This document shows, in pieces, positions 49,241 through 62,645 of a stretch of DNA of 64,000 nucleotides (position 1 is the stretch's first letter; the number at the start of each line of letters is the position of its first letter). The position numbers were made by a program, and so were the translations under genes. The notes under the pieces are model-generated. The model did no database searches, was not told where the DNA came from, and saw only the letters and a list, made by a program, of their open reading frames with translations. The stretch is from Ilex aquifolium (lineage: Eukaryota; Streptophyta; Magnoliopsida; Aquifoliales; Aquifoliaceae): the NCBI GenBank assembly GCA_951799425.1, contig OX637393.1:12382744-12446743 (forward strand), given 5' to 3'.

Positions 49241-51540
49241 GAGCACTTTCAAGGTTTTGGGTTTGGAATTCTTCAGAAGGCCAAGGCCGCAAAAGCCATC
49301 ATTTTACGAAATCTTGCTAATCCATTCACGTTTTCAGACTTCCGAGTCTTCAAGGTTGATTGTGTCCTCTCTTTCTCTCTCTCTCTCTCTCTCTCAATGA
49401 GAACACAGGCTTTCAGACTTTCACACTTTCATTCAATTTGATTCAATTATATATCACTATATGGATGATTAACCCACTCATAAATAGGAACCTTGCTTAA
49501 ATCTATTGTAAATATATATCACCCCACCGTGTAATTGTATATTAAAATTTTTTTATTTTGAAATGTTTTTGTATATTTTAATGTTTCATAAGAAAATTAT
49601 TAATTTGTGTTCCCATTATGTTTTCAAAATGTTTTCATTTTTAAATTGATCCAAATTTTGAACCAAAACAAAATTTTTATCCCAGATCTGATGGATAGGA
49701 TAGGACCTAACACATCTTACCAACTTGGGCATAATGGTCCTCTTTTACCACTGTTTTTTTATGTCTCTTCATTCAAGTCCTTTCTTCCCATGAACTAAAT
49801 TAAACAGGAGACTAGGATTTTAGGGTGGTCCATATAATAAAACCCTAGTTTTTGTTTTGAATCATTGGTTTGCTTCATACAACACATACCCACGTTCCTG
49901 CATTACAAATCGCATCTTACTCTCACAAGAAAACAAATTACCACTGGGATTCTCTCACTAAAAAAATTAGAGAATTTGTCTTCCCCACAAGAATCAGAAG
50001 CATCCTCCCATGTGATTAAGAATCATAATTTAATCATAATTAAATAATCAAAATCATGACCCATTAGGTTCTCAATAATGACAACCCTACCTCGATGCTT
50101 ACGACTGCTCCGAGATTTAAATAATCAAATGGGCAAATTAAACTCTGGCTGATCCTCTCAACTATGCTTTTATCTCATATTGCTCTCTCAACTATCACGG
50201 TTCTTATATTATACACCTAACTATGATTATTAATCCCACATTATCACCTCAACTATTACATTTTTTTACCATTGGAGTTTCAATTATGATTATTGCTTTA
50301 TAAGGGCAGCCTAATTCAAGAGTCTCTTGACACTACGGATTTGGGAAGAGCCAGATGTAGACAGACTTACCCCCGCATGAGGGTAGTGTCCCAGATTTAG
50401 ACATTGGAAACAATACTACGCATATGGATATTTTTGTCCAAAACATTATGGATGTTTGATTTTTGAAAAATATGAAATAAATTTAAGTATTAAGGGAAAT
50501 GGAAAAAAAAAGTTGATGGGCCAAAATGAAACACAATCATAACTGACGGGGGTAAAAGTGCAATTTTTCCTAATCAAATTGAGAGATTAAAGTCGTGTAA
50601 TTGGCTCCTCCTTAGTCTTGGCTGTGACGAATTGTGGATCATCACGCGAGACATTTGCCTAAGCAGGAGACACCTAATGATGTCAGCCGTCTACCGGCCA
50701 CCTCATCCATTACGTCTATCGTGGCCGTCTAAAGCGATAGATGGACGGCTGTGATCGACCAGCCACCTGTTTCATCTCTTAAAGTATGACTTGGTATACT
50801 ATTAGGCCCTAATTTAATAAGTCAATGTGGGGGTCCATATCAATATATCATCCCTCCCTATGTGAACTCGACAGCTTTTAGGCTTGGTGCTTTGATCAAG
50901 TCTTCGGTAGAGAGGATAAGACATGTGTCCCGCTATTCTCACCCCACGTATTTTTGTTCCTATTCTATTAAATTCTAAATTATAAAATTTATTAAATCTA
51001 TCTTTTTTTTATATCTATTTCACTAGTAATTAGTCAATCATATTCTATACTCATCTCATAAATGACTAAACTTATATCAGTCTTTATCTTTAAGGTTTTT
51101 TTTTTCTATCAATATCAATATTTTTTCATTTAAGGTTTGTATATATATAGACACACACACATACACAAGTGTACAAACTTAACTTATTATTTTCTTTTAA
51201 GAGAAATTCTCATGGAATGTTTAGTTTATAAAAAATATTTGAGTGAAGGTTTATTAATTTTTTTTTAACATTCAAACAACATTTTTTCTTTTGTATATTT
51301 TATCCAGAATTTAATTGTAAGTATCATGACACATTAAGATGTAACTAAAAAAAAAAAATCTTTTTACGACTTTTGTATTTTAGTTAAATATTGCATAAGG
51401 TAAGTTTAATTATTAATAGAGTGGATATAGAATGAGATGAACTTAGTCATTAGTGAGGTGGATATAGTAAATGTGAGTTTATTAATTTTATAACTGAGAG
51501 TTTAATGAAGTAAAAAAGAATATTTGTGGAATGGACATAG
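47616..51540. other. Intergenic stretch with microsatellites and short repeats
   Basis: No gene is supported. (GA)n lies at 48348-48366, (CT)n at 48991-49008, a compound (CT)n(CA)n at 49193-49240 and (CT)n at 49374-49397. The block 47995-48250 resembles 51590-51790 (shared TAAGGAAGGAA...GATTAAC wording), so both come from one repeat family. A SINE-like core is at 50306-50420. Confidence 0.6.
50306..50420 (+). repeat. Fragment resembling a widespread plant SINE core
   Basis: GGGCAGCCTAATTCAAGAG followed by GGAAGAGCCAGATGTAGAC and AGACTTACCCC resembles, in wording and spacing, a dispersed plant repeat whose copies read GGGCAGCCCGGTGCA...GGAAGGGCCGGA...CAGCCTTACCC. Recognition is from memory and only this fragment is visible. 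Confidence 0.4.
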
Positions 51541-51547
51541 CCCCACC

Positions 51548-52525
51548 CATAATGCTCCGTTTGGTATGATGGAACATAGAAGGATGAAAATTGAGAAGGA
51601 TGAAAAGTTGGAAGAATAAATAAAACATCATATTTGGTAAGGAAGGAATATAAGAAGGATGAAAAAGTGGATGGATTAACTTTCCTTCTAACTCACCAAA
51701 ATCAATCCCTCTAAAATCGGAAGAAAAATGGATGGAAAGTTAATTATTTGTGTTGAAATGTATTTTATTTATCTATATATCTTTTTATATATACATATAT
51801 TATGTATACATTAATTTCATATAAAAATATAATGATAAAATATGTATTTACATATATTTTTTAAAAAAAAATTTAAAAAAAAATTTAAAAATAAAAATTA
51901 AAAAAAATATTTTTTCCATCTTAGTTAAGGATGAAAATTTTCGACTCAACACGATAACATGACTCGAACTCGGTACAAATTTATGACACGAACTTGAAAA
52001 TGACCAGACACACAAACAAGAAATATAAACGGCTCATATTCAGTTCAATCCGTCAAACTCAAAATTGACACCATCAACCCGTTTATTTAAAAATGAACAC
52101 TTTCTCTATTTTCTCGTTTGTATGGTAACACGAAACTAACATGTTTAACATGGACTCAATTAAGTGAAAATAGAATATTAACGTTAAATTTTTTATTCAA
52201 AGTTTATGTGAGTCAACACGAATACGAACACAAACACGAACACGAACACGACACGAAAATAAATAGATCAACTCGACACGACACAATTAGTTAAATGAGT
52301 TGAGTTAAGTATGACTAATGTTCGACACAAACCCATAATGACTCGACACGAACCTGACACGACACGACTCGATTGTCACCCCTAATCTTAGCAAGCACAA
52401 AAAAAAAATTATTATTTTTATTTTCTATCCATCCTACTAAACACAAAGGAAGGAAAGTGTATCATTCCTACTTTCCTTCTTTGAAGGATAGAAAATGTAT
52501 CCCTTCTACTTTTCATCCCTAGCGA
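51548..52525. mobile_element. MITE-like element hosting a nested hAT-type MITE
   Basis: GAAGGATGAAAAGTTGGAAG near 51596 is matched in inverse orientation by CTTCTACTTTTCATCCCT near 52503-52522, and CATCATATTTGGTAAGGAAGG-type sequence occurs within. The exact ends are not fixed. The middle is interrupted by the element at 51926-52384. A relative lies at 47995-48250. Confidence 0.35.
51926..52384. mobile_element. hAT-type MITE (459 bp)
   Basis: Left end TAAGGATGAAAATTTTCG, right end CGATTGTCACCCCTA, an imperfect inverted repeat of the TAGGGGTG type seen in the outer hAT-type element. Flanking sequences ATCTTAGT (51918-51925) and ATCTTAGC (52385-52392) match at 7 of 8 bases. The interior is rich in CACGAACACGA words and has no coding sequence. 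Confidence 0.7.
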
Positions 52526-52529
52526 GGAA

Positions 52530-55342
52530 CTGTGCCGAAGGATCCTTATAGGCAGAGACTATTTATTATTTATTTAGAATAAAGTTACACTAAAAATAAT
52601 AATAATTAATTTCTAAAAGTTTAAGATTGATCTCAAATATTAGAACGAATTTTAAAAAATTATGAACGATTACAAATAATTAGAATCTATCATAATCAGA
52701 TCTAATTAAATTCTAACTTCACCTAATTTTTTACAACTCTTGGTGTGATATTGAAAATAATGTTTCGTGGTGTGAGCATCTCCGAGGGGGGAGGCATATG
52801 GGGTGGCATACCCTATATGCCACCCCAAATTCAAAAAAGTTCACTCCAAATGGGGTGGCATATGGGGTTGAAAAATGGCATCAAGGCCTTTGAGGTGACA
52901 TATTTGGCAACTCTGGAGAGAGAAAAATGGGAGGTTGCAAATGGATTGGTGAATATAGATCCGTTAGATGAATATAGATCTAACGATTCATATAAATTGA
53001 TGAATAAAAATATGAAAATGACACCCCATTTTGGCACCTGCCATTAGAGTAGATTTATAATTTAGAGGTGTCAAAACACTGTTCAAGGTTGCAAAATGGT
53101 ATTTGGCACCCCAACAAACGAATAATGCTACACTAATGAAAAACAGACACAAAAAAAAAAAAAAAAAAAAAAGGATAAATGGTATAACGCTGCAATAATA
53201 ATATTTGTGGTCCCACTTTTATTCATTTAAGATTTGAGATTTACTTATCATATCAATTGTCTAATCATTTATCGGTCTTTTTCCAAAGTGATTTTAGCAT
53301 AGTTACCTAACCTCAAGAATTATGGAAGGTCTTATATTTAGGTGGGGTTTTTCTAGCCACGTACCTCTAATCAAACTACCTATTATCTAGGGTTAGCGGT
53401 GGAAGCTCTATTGGGCGGCTATGTCGAATTCTAATATTTATTAACGTTTGAGGTAACGAATGACTCATTTATTACATCAATAGTAAAATGATCCGTATGC
53501 AAAATGGTGTGGCACTTATGGATTCACAAAACATATCTATTTTGGTCAAATAATAGGTTGTGATGTATTGTGGAGGAAGCATAACCTAGTAGTACGATCG
53601 ATATAGTTAATGTGGGGTATTGCCACTAGATAGGATAAGGACTCTCAACTAAAATTACTGTATAAATCGTAATTCTATTACAATTTTCATACAGTAAAGA
53701 CCAATCGCTCTCGCGGGTGCAAGCGAAAATTCTATCTAACAATGTATTCTCTATTTTTGGTTTTTTTTTTTTAATGTGATAATTATTCATTACAATATAT
53801 GTTCACAACTATTAATCTTGTATGATTTAGCAGCCCAATAGCTTCTTTTGGAACATAATTCATATCAAAAACAAAAACATTATAGAATGATATTGGGAAT
53901 TCCAAAATCTTCATCCTTGCATTGCATGTGATTAAATCAAGGGTAAGGATATATAAGCCCTCGAACTGTGTGGCACGTGGTTGGGCATGTGACCTGAATC
54001 ACTTTACTTGCAATGAGAAAAACTTAAATTCTTTTGGCCTTTATTTTGGGGATATTTTAGAGATTCCAAGCTCCTTAATTTAAGTGTATTCCAAGTTCAG
54101 AAAACCATAGTCATGCAATCAACTACTTCTACACCTTTTATTCGTAGTTGTCACGTAGGGAACATAACAAAATTTATACATTTTTTTTTCAGTACTGCTG
54201 TTTTTGGGGGATTCAATGCTTAGTATGCATTTAATGTTGAGGCTGCTAACATTTTTTTGTAATTTTTTTCTCATATATCTTTCAAAAATGGGGTTACGGT
54301 GAACCCATCTTGCTGAATAAATGTCGGATATCTACAATGATATGATCCGTAAATGTAGAATATCGGTTGAACACTAAAGTAATCAACAATATTACTTGAA
54401 TTTCAAACGCTGTATTACCTGTGTGTTTTTTTTCCCCCAAGTTGAAGGATGATAGGGCCTTCAATGCTGGTTTCCATGATCAAGAACATGCTTAGATGCC
54501 ACCAAATTCGAACATGGAGACAGAGATCCATTAAGTAATGGAGTTAATGCTGTGAGAAAAATTGGGGTAGGAAGAGGTCAAGGAACCTTCATTGTACCCC
54601 TTAATACCATTGTCCTAGTGCACTTTGGATTTGTCAAGTTGCATGGATTGTGGGTGAATGAATACAAAAATTGAACTAACTCATTTTCCATTTGGATATT
54701 CTAAATACATCCACATCCTCTGTAGGGTGTAAAGATTATAGTGGCATGTTTGTTTTGTGGATAACATCATACTCATATTGGCTAATGATGTCCATACCAA
54801 TCCGACTGCAATGGAATATTATCGAAAATTACATGCAAATTTAGTTCCAAACATGACATATTTTACTCTATCCCATCACCTAATACCACAATTATATGAA
54901 AAACAAACATGCCCCTCCGTTGTGTACTTGTCCCATGTTACATCCTTCCACTCTATATCAAGGGAACTGGGGGCAAAACCTTTACAAGGTAAAAAATATC
55001 ATTAGATCAAATACCCGTTGATAAGATGCATGAAGACTTACTGCACATTTGTTGGACTAATTTCACCTTTGTGATTTCTTTTCAATTACTTGTATTCTCG
55101 AAGTTGAGATATATGAAATGTGAGGCCATTGGATAAAAATAAAAGGGCTTATACCTAATTCATTTTTCATCCACACTAAAGTGAAAATAAAATTCAATTT
55201 CTTGTCTCTCGCGAAGGAGAAACGTACAAAAAGTTTAAAACAAAGTGCTTTAGACTATATGGACCGAACTTTTGGGGTCTATAAGTACGTTTCAGGCCCA
55301 AAGAGGCCAGAAAATTAACTGTATACATATTTTATCTATGAC
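52530..55342. other. Intergenic stretch, nothing convincing
   Basis: No gene is supported. There is a short local repeat of TGGGGTGGCATA words near 52798-52866 and a long A-run at 53150-53172 preceded by AATAATGCTACACTAATG. A similar AATGCTACAC word precedes an A-run near 24335-24430, hinting at a shared small retroposon. Confidence 0.5.
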
Positions 55343-55746
55343 TAGGTATGCTAATGGATCGGACTTAGATTGGATTAAAACTGATCCGAATTTGAATTCG
55401 ATTTCAAAAGTCCGGTTTCAATCCGATGAATTTTATTTTCGTGATTCATTTCTAAAACCATTAACAATCTGAAATTCAAAATTTGATCCGAATAACTTAA
55501 TTAACTAAATTTTAGCAAAGTATACCTAAATTTTAGCTTAATTTCTTTAAATAATAACTTAATTTCTTTAACATTTATATACAAATATATAAATAATTTG
55601 GATCGAACCATAATCAAATTGGATATATGTATATTTAAATCTGAATCCATGAAATAACATATTGGATTTGGGTTTGGGTTCGGATTATAGGTACAAAATA
55701 TTAATCCATATCTGACTAATCGGATTCAGATCGATTGACAAACCTA
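55343..55746. mobile_element. hAT-type MITE (404 bp)
   Basis: Left end TAGGTATGCTAATGGATCGG, right end CGATTGACAAACCTA, whose reverse complement reads TAGGTTTGTCAATCG. The flanking sequences TCTATGAC and GCTATGAG share CTATGA, consistent with a decayed 8-bp duplication. The subterminal parts are rich in GATCCGAAT and CGGATT words. No coding sequence. Confidence 0.65.
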
Positions 55747-55754
55747 GCTATGAG

Positions 55755-58700
55755 GAAATCCTCAAAAAAAATAATGTTATTTGGTTCTAAAAATTTGACC
55801 TAATTTGTTGACATAATTCACTAAAACCATTTGATTGATTGTAGGTCTCATCAAACAATGAAATTTGATGTTAATCAAATAGATACAATAGAATCACATC
55901 ATTAAATTAACAAATTAAATCAGATTTAAGGTCCAAATATCAATTAAAAAGGACTAGGAATTATCCATGCCTAAAAGTATAGAGTCAAAATTTCACATCT
56001 TCTCAACAACTTAAACACGTCAAAAAAATCTAAAATATCCGCACTTTTCAGGGGCGGAGCCAGAAATGTGCCTAAAGAGGACAAAATATAATTAGAAAAA
56101 ATTTACCTGCTAATATAAAGAAAATTTTTAAGTCCAAACACGAAAAAAAAATTAAAATTGAAGACTATATTAATATATGAAATTACCATATTAGTTTTTA
56201 TTTAGTCTAAACAAAATTTGAATAAAAAGTAGGACGAAATATATAAATTTAAAAAAAAAAAAACTAGATGAGGGAAATGTAATAAATTGAACCCAAAATT
56301 AGAGTTATTGGATGGTGCATAGAAAATTAAACAATAGTTGTTAATTCCACATTTACTTTATTTCATTGTCACATTCTTAGGCATTATTAAGAATGTAGTG
56401 TCTTTTCGATTTTTTTTATTCAGTCACACTTTTTTTAGTTTATTATACATTTAAGGATATTCCCTCTATTTTTTGAATTTCACTAACACTCACGGTTAGA
56501 TTAAAGGTCTTAACTAGAATACAATTTTACTAAATTGCCCATGATATATTTTAGGAAATATTCCATCCACACACTCTCTAGATAGATATATCTTCAATGA
56601 AACCCCATCTATTTTATGAATTTTCTTACGTATGAAATTTCAGGTCGATAAAAATTCGATTCGAGCCGATTAAAATTTGTTTTTAGTTGGCTCGATTCAA
56701 ATTTTAATCAATTAGCATTGAATTTTAATCGGTCTAAATTTTGATACGTAAAAAAATATAAATTTTAATCAACTCAAATTTTAATACGTAAAAAATAAAT
56801 TTTAATAAACTTGAATCGAATTTTAATTGACTCTAATTTTAATAAGTTAAAAAATATAAATTTTAATCGACTCGAATCGAATCTTAATCGGCACAAATAG
56901 CTCAGGTTGAGCTCAAATCGGCTCGAATTTTAATACGTAAAAAAAAATTAATAGGCTCAAATTTTAATACGTAAAAAAAATTAAAATTTAACTAGCTCAA
57001 ATCGAATTTTAATCGGCTCAAGTTTTAATATGTAAAAAAATAAATTTTAATTAGCTCAAATTTTAATTTGTAAAAAAATAAATTTTAATTGGCTCAAATT
57101 TTAATTAAATTTTATGTAGAAAGATTGTTTGGAGTTTATGTATGAACAATTTTGATATTTTAAGTGAATTTTTTTGTTAGAAATTGTGGTTTAACTACTG
57201 AATGCGTTAGTGATGTTTAAATATGAAGTAGAAGGGGTGTCACTGATATTTTGGATAATAAAAGAGGTATTTTTAGAAATATACTGTAATAAATTAAAAG
57301 AAATGTGGTTGAAATTTGATATGAGATAAAATCGGAGTAATAGAAGTTATTAGGGGAAAATGAGGCAGCACAAAATGTTTCCAAAACGGAAGTACAATGC
57401 AAATTTTATGAAAATTACAATTTTACTAATTAAAATAAAAATCGAGTCGTGTGGAGTTTAGGAAAATTGACGACACTAAAATTGATATTTTTAAAAATTA
57501 TTAATTTTTTTTTAATATAAATGATGGGATTAGACCGAAAAATAGTGGAGCTCATTATAAAAGGATGAATCTTGATTGTTAGTCCCATCATGATCAATGC
57601 CACTGGTTTTGCTTTATTTTTACTATGAGCCCTTCATCTTATACTATTATTTTACCAGCCCCGTTGCTACCATTGTCACAACCTTTGTACCCCCCAATGG
57701 AGGCCTGAGTTATGAGAAGAGCGGAATAAATTCAGTGTTAATGAAACTTCACTCCCTAAAAGTTTTTAAAATTTTTAATTTGACCCTTCAAAGATAAAAA
57801 TTGCTCCTTTTTTACAAATTTGTGTCCCAAATTGGGACAAATGGGGTACATTATTACAATTTGAAAAGAATCAGGATGTAATATAAGATTTTCAATGTTT
57901 TAGGGAATAAAATAATAATTTAAAAAACTTTTTAAGATACCAAATGTCATTCATCCATCCACCGAAATTTGAGGAGATGCATGTTCCAGTGATGTAAGGT
58001 TCTAGAAGATCAACAAATGACTTCTGAGTGGGGAAAGGAATAAAGGCAAAAACACTGAAAAAAAGAAAGAAATGCTTGGAAACAGACAAGGAAATTAAAG
58101 GAGGGAATCACTTGAGTCATTGTGGAAGAAAACCAATTGCACTCAAAAGTCTCTTCCTAAAATTGCTAAGAAATTTTGGAGTAGCAATGTCTTCAATGAA
58201 CAATCAAACCAACCACCTATAAAACTTACATAACATAAAATTTACTTGATCTAGATTCAAAATAATAATAATAATAATAATAGCTAAAAAAAGCCCTTCA
58301 AATTCGACAAGAATTTATGTGATATCAAATTGAAAAATTCAATATTTTTTATGTAATAGAAATTAATTAAAAAAATTTCATATTGTAAACAAAGAAGGAG
58401 CAAGTTACATTATGATTTGTGATTACAGAGGAAGTGAGCTTGAAATCTCTCGAGATTGGCCACCTTAGGTGAATTGAGGACGAGTATGAGTCTCTCAAAT
58501 CGAGTGATATCGTGTTCGGGTAATAAAATTTTGAATTTGTGTTAAGTATTAATCAACTTGAATTCAATATCCTCAATTAAGAGTAGCTAGTGACCTAAAA
58601 CAAACTGAAATGATATCCCCACTCATATTGTTTTTCTCCATTTTTCTCATTGACAAATCATCTATTGTCCAATTTATATAATTGTGTCTTTCACTAATAC

Positions 58701-59714
58701 ATATTGAGTGCTTTGGCAAGAAATTTTTTTTTTAAAGAAAAAGTATTGGAGGAAATCAAAGTCCAAAACTAATCGACCCATTTGTTCATCGAACCATGTT
58801 CGAGTCAGTGGACATACCTTAGGTACCAAAATTGAGACTGGGTCCATTTTCTATCAACCTGATCCATCACTTATATGGCCCTTGTTAAAATAATTCCACT
58901 CAATCCAATTGCTAATAAAACCAAGTACAAAATTCATCTAATTCTATAAAGCTCATTCAATAACAAGTCAATAAATAAAAAAATCAAAATATTTTCTTCA
59001 TATTATACAAGTTAAACATGTTTATCTTATCAAAATCAAGATATTTCTGTTATCCAAATATTTTTTTTTGTATTTTTGTATTTTGTTTGAAAGAATAATC
59101 AGTTGTACCTAAATAATTTCATATTGATCTTGTATTGTATTATTCATCTCACGCCAGAAATTGCAGCACCTAAGTGTAAGTAATTCTCTTACTCACATGT
59201 AACCACTTCAAATTGAGGGAGAGATGTATTAAGGATCCTTTTCCCTATATTTCCTTAATTCTCTAAAAATTTTACAAATTAAATTAAAAAAAAAAGATTC
59301 CTCCTGTGAAATTCTTTTACATCTCGCATACAATCATTGTCGAACTTCCCCCCAACTTTCCTCTCATTCGTCGATTTTCTATTTCCCACTTTTTTTTTTT
59401 TAACTTCACATCTTCGTCTCTTTTTTTTGATCTAACACTACTCAAGTTAAATAGGTTGGCTACGTTGCTAGTGCTAATTATCCTAATCCGACCTTGCTCT
59501 GTTTCTATTTTTTATTTCATTTTTTTTGGACTTTTTGAGAAAATAATCAAAGCTCAATATAAATTTCATATACATTTTGCCCTTTTGATCATAAATAGTG
59601 GTAGGGGTAGTAGCATCGACTTATGTCTTATTCCAAATTGGACATTGGTTTTTATCTAAGTTGAATTCTTAGACACATAACTTTGACATAATCACCCTTG
59701 TAAAACTAGAAAAA
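55755..59714. other. AT-rich intergenic stretch
   Basis: No gene is supported. It includes the minisatellite at 56650-57110, an (AAT)n run near 58260-58281 and several A/T homopolymers. Open frames are short and of low complexity. A segment at 57940-58220 has slightly more protein-like composition, but no family could be named. Confidence 0.5.
56650..57110. repeat. Degenerate minisatellite of AATTTTAATCGGCTC units
   Basis: About a dozen imperfect copies of AATTTTAATCGGCTC alternate with AAATTTTAATACGTAAAAA. Periods are around 35-40 bases, so the array appears to have grown by repeated slippage or unequal exchange. No coding potential. Confidence 0.75.
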
Positions 59715-62645
59715 AAAATCTGTCTAGAGTCATGAAGATATGTTAGGCATAGATCCATAGGTAATAGTCCATAGGCTTAATGTGGATCCCTCTGTAAAGT
59801 AGAAGAGGGGAGCTTTTGCCCCAGATTGGGCCAAGACAATCGCTAAGGAAGTGTTGAAACTCCTACAAGTAAAGTCAGTTTGGGGAGTCCACTATCCAGA
59901 GTGGATAACCAATGTTGTACTCGTAAAGAAACACAATAGAAAATAGAGACTTTGCATAGATTTTACTAACTTGAATAAGGTGTGCCCGAATGACTGTTTT
60001 CCACTTCCAAGAATTGACCTTCTGGTGGATGCAATAGCAGGTTTCCAGCTTCTCAATTTTATGGATGCATTTTTAGGGTATAATCAGATCCGCATGTACC
60101 TAGACGACTAGGAGAAGACCTCATTCGTCACAGAGCAAGGGTTGCATTGCTACCAGGTCAAGCCTTTTGACCTAAAGAATGCTGGTGCCATTTATCAGCG
60201 CCTAGTCAATCACATTTTCAAGAACCTTATTGGAAAAAGTATGGAGGTTTATGTTGGTGAAAAGTAAAGTAGCTGAGAACCATGTGAGCAAGCTGCCAAA
60301 AGTCTTCCACGTCCTAAGAAAGTACAAAATGAAGCTAAACCCCACAAAATGTGCTTTTAGGGTATCCTTTGAAAAATTTCTGGGATTCATGGTGTCACAA
60401 ACAGGAATTGAGGCAAACATAGAAAAGATTCAAGTTTTAATGGATATGCACCCACCTCAGAATATCAAGGAGATGCAGTGCCTCACTGGACGTGTTGTAG
60501 CACTCAATAGGTTTGTATCGCGACCCTGTGATGAATGTTTACCTTTCTTTAAGACGTTGAAGAAAGTTTTCGAATGGTCGCCAGAGTGTGCGGTAGCTTT
60601 CGAAAAGATAAAGCAATATTTGGGGACACCCCCATTATTACCAGCGCCAGTTGAAAAAGAGTCATGTACCTTTATTTGGCAGTCTCTGATGAGGCCACCA
60701 ATTCCGCCTTGATAAGAGAAGAACAAAGAGTTCAGAAGCCAGTATACTATACCAGCCACGTCCTGAAGGGGGCAGAAGTCAGGTATTCAAGACTAGAAAA
60801 AGTAGTTTTGACACTCATCTCTGCAACACGAAAGCTGTGCCCCTATTTCCAAGCTCACCCGATCACTGTCACGACCGACTCTCCCATCGGGCAAGTTTTA
60901 CAACAACCAGAAATATCTAGAAAGCTCGCCAAAATAGGCCATTGAGTTGGGTGAGTTTGATATAACTTACAAGCCAAGAACAGCTATCAAAGGATAAGCA
61001 TTAGCAAACTTTATCATTGAAAATACCTCGTCCGAAGAATTTCATTCGTCAAACAGCTTGGAACAAAAGAGCTGGATCCTCTTTACCGACTATTCATCGA
61101 ATGCTGAAGGAGGAGGAGGTAGGAATAATCCTGGTTTCCCCAGATCAACTCAAGATAGAATATGCCTTAAGATTTGGATTTGGAACCTCAAATAATGAGG
61201 CAAAATACAAAGCTCTGCTCGGTGGATTGAAGTTGTCATTGTCAAATGGAGTCAAAAACCTCCTGGTGAAGGTAGATTCTCAACAAATCGTTAAACAGAT
61301 CAAAGAAGAATACGCGGCCAAGGATACAAGGATGGCTGCATACTTAGCCAAGGTTGCCGAGTGTATATCCCATCTGGAAGCCTTCAACATCAAGCAGATT
61401 TCCAGGGTTGAAAACATTCATGCTGATTCTTTAGCTCGCTTGGCCTAATCATTACATGATGAGCTCCCAAGTGTAATCCATGTGGAGCTCCTTCCTAAAC
61501 CTAGCATCGACGAGGTCGAAGTAGAGGTCAATGTCACCTAGCAAGAGAAGGGATGAACCTTTCCTATCTTTCAATATTTAACAGTCGGAGTAATCCCCAA
61601 GGAAAGAAGTGAGGCGCAAAAGCTCCGCCGAAAAGTTGCAAGGTACGCTGTTATAGGCGGAGTTTTATATAAAAGAGGTTTCCTCACTCCTTATTTATGT
61701 TGTTTGGAGAAAGAGGAAGCTCAGTATGTTCTTAAAGATATTCATGAAGAATAATGTAGGAACCACCTAAGAGGAAGAGCGCTAGCCTACAAAGCACTCT
61801 GCTAGGTGTACTATTGGCCAACCATATAGAAGGATGCTATGCAGTTTATGAAAACTTGTGATAGTTGTTAGAGGTTCACCAATGTATAAAAGAAACCTCC
61901 ACGTGAGCTTTCTCCTATGACAAGTCCTTGGTCGTTCGCCCAATTTGGCATGGAGATAGTGTGACCTTTTACAGTCGGAAAGGGGTAGAATCGATTTGCA
62001 GCTGTGGCGATCGATTACTTCACCAAATAGGCCGAGGTGGAACCCTTGATCACTGTCATAGAAAAGAGACTTTGAGATTTTTTTGGGAAGTTCATACTTT
62101 GTTGATTCGGGGTGCCTCATGTTTTAGTGTCAGATAATGGGAAACAGTTTAATAATGATCCATTTAGAGAATTCTCCTCCAAATATGGAGTCCGCAATCA
62201 TTATTCCTCCCCAGGCCACCCACAAGCTAATGGTTAAGTAGAAGTGACCATAAGAACACTCATGCAAGGAATAAAAACCCACCTGAAGGACTCAAAGGGA
62301 GTATGGGTAAAGGAATTGCCCCGAATCCTGTGGGCATATTACACAACGATCCGAACTCCAACAGGGAAAACACCATTCTGCCTCACCTACGGAACAGAGG
62401 CAATAATTCCAACCGAAATGAAGATATGAACTTTCATGATTCAGCATTACAATGGGGAGGAGAAAGAAGAATAGCTCTGCACTAACCTAGATCTCTTGGA
62501 GGAAAGAAGGGAGCAATCTGAAATCAAACTAGCAGCTTACTAGGCCCAAACAACCCGATATTACAACAGAAAGGTCAAGATCTGTGAGTTTTCCCAAGGA
62601 GTCCTGGTCTTGAAGAAGTTAACCCAAGCCTCCAAGGATCATAAG
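59715..62645 (+). pseudogene. Ty3/gypsy Tat-type pol: RT, two RNase H domains, integrase (decayed)
   Basis: Domain order on the plus strand is reverse transcriptase, RNase H, second RNase H, integrase. RT runs from about 59,730 (RLCIDFTNLNKVCPNDCFPL, FMDAFLGYNQI). At 60250-60260 the reading goes from MEVYV directly into a frameshifted VKSKV, so the catalytic Asp-Asp pair of the YVDD box is deleted. First RNase H: VYYTSHVLKGAEVRYSRLEK (60750-60810). Second, ribonuclease-HI-like domain: EYALRFGFGTSNNEAKYKAL and VDSQQIVKQI (61150-61300); a doubled RNase H is a mark of the Tat group. Integrase: CDSC zinc ligands (61858), DYFTK, VLVSDNGKQF and VEVTIRTLMQG. Many stops and frameshifts. It is not joined to the gag at 26 kb and no flanking LTR of its own is seen. 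Confidence 0.9.

Noticed and set aside
49018..49400. Open frames on both strands around 49.2 kb
   Set aside because: Produced by translating the (CT)n(CA)n microsatellites.
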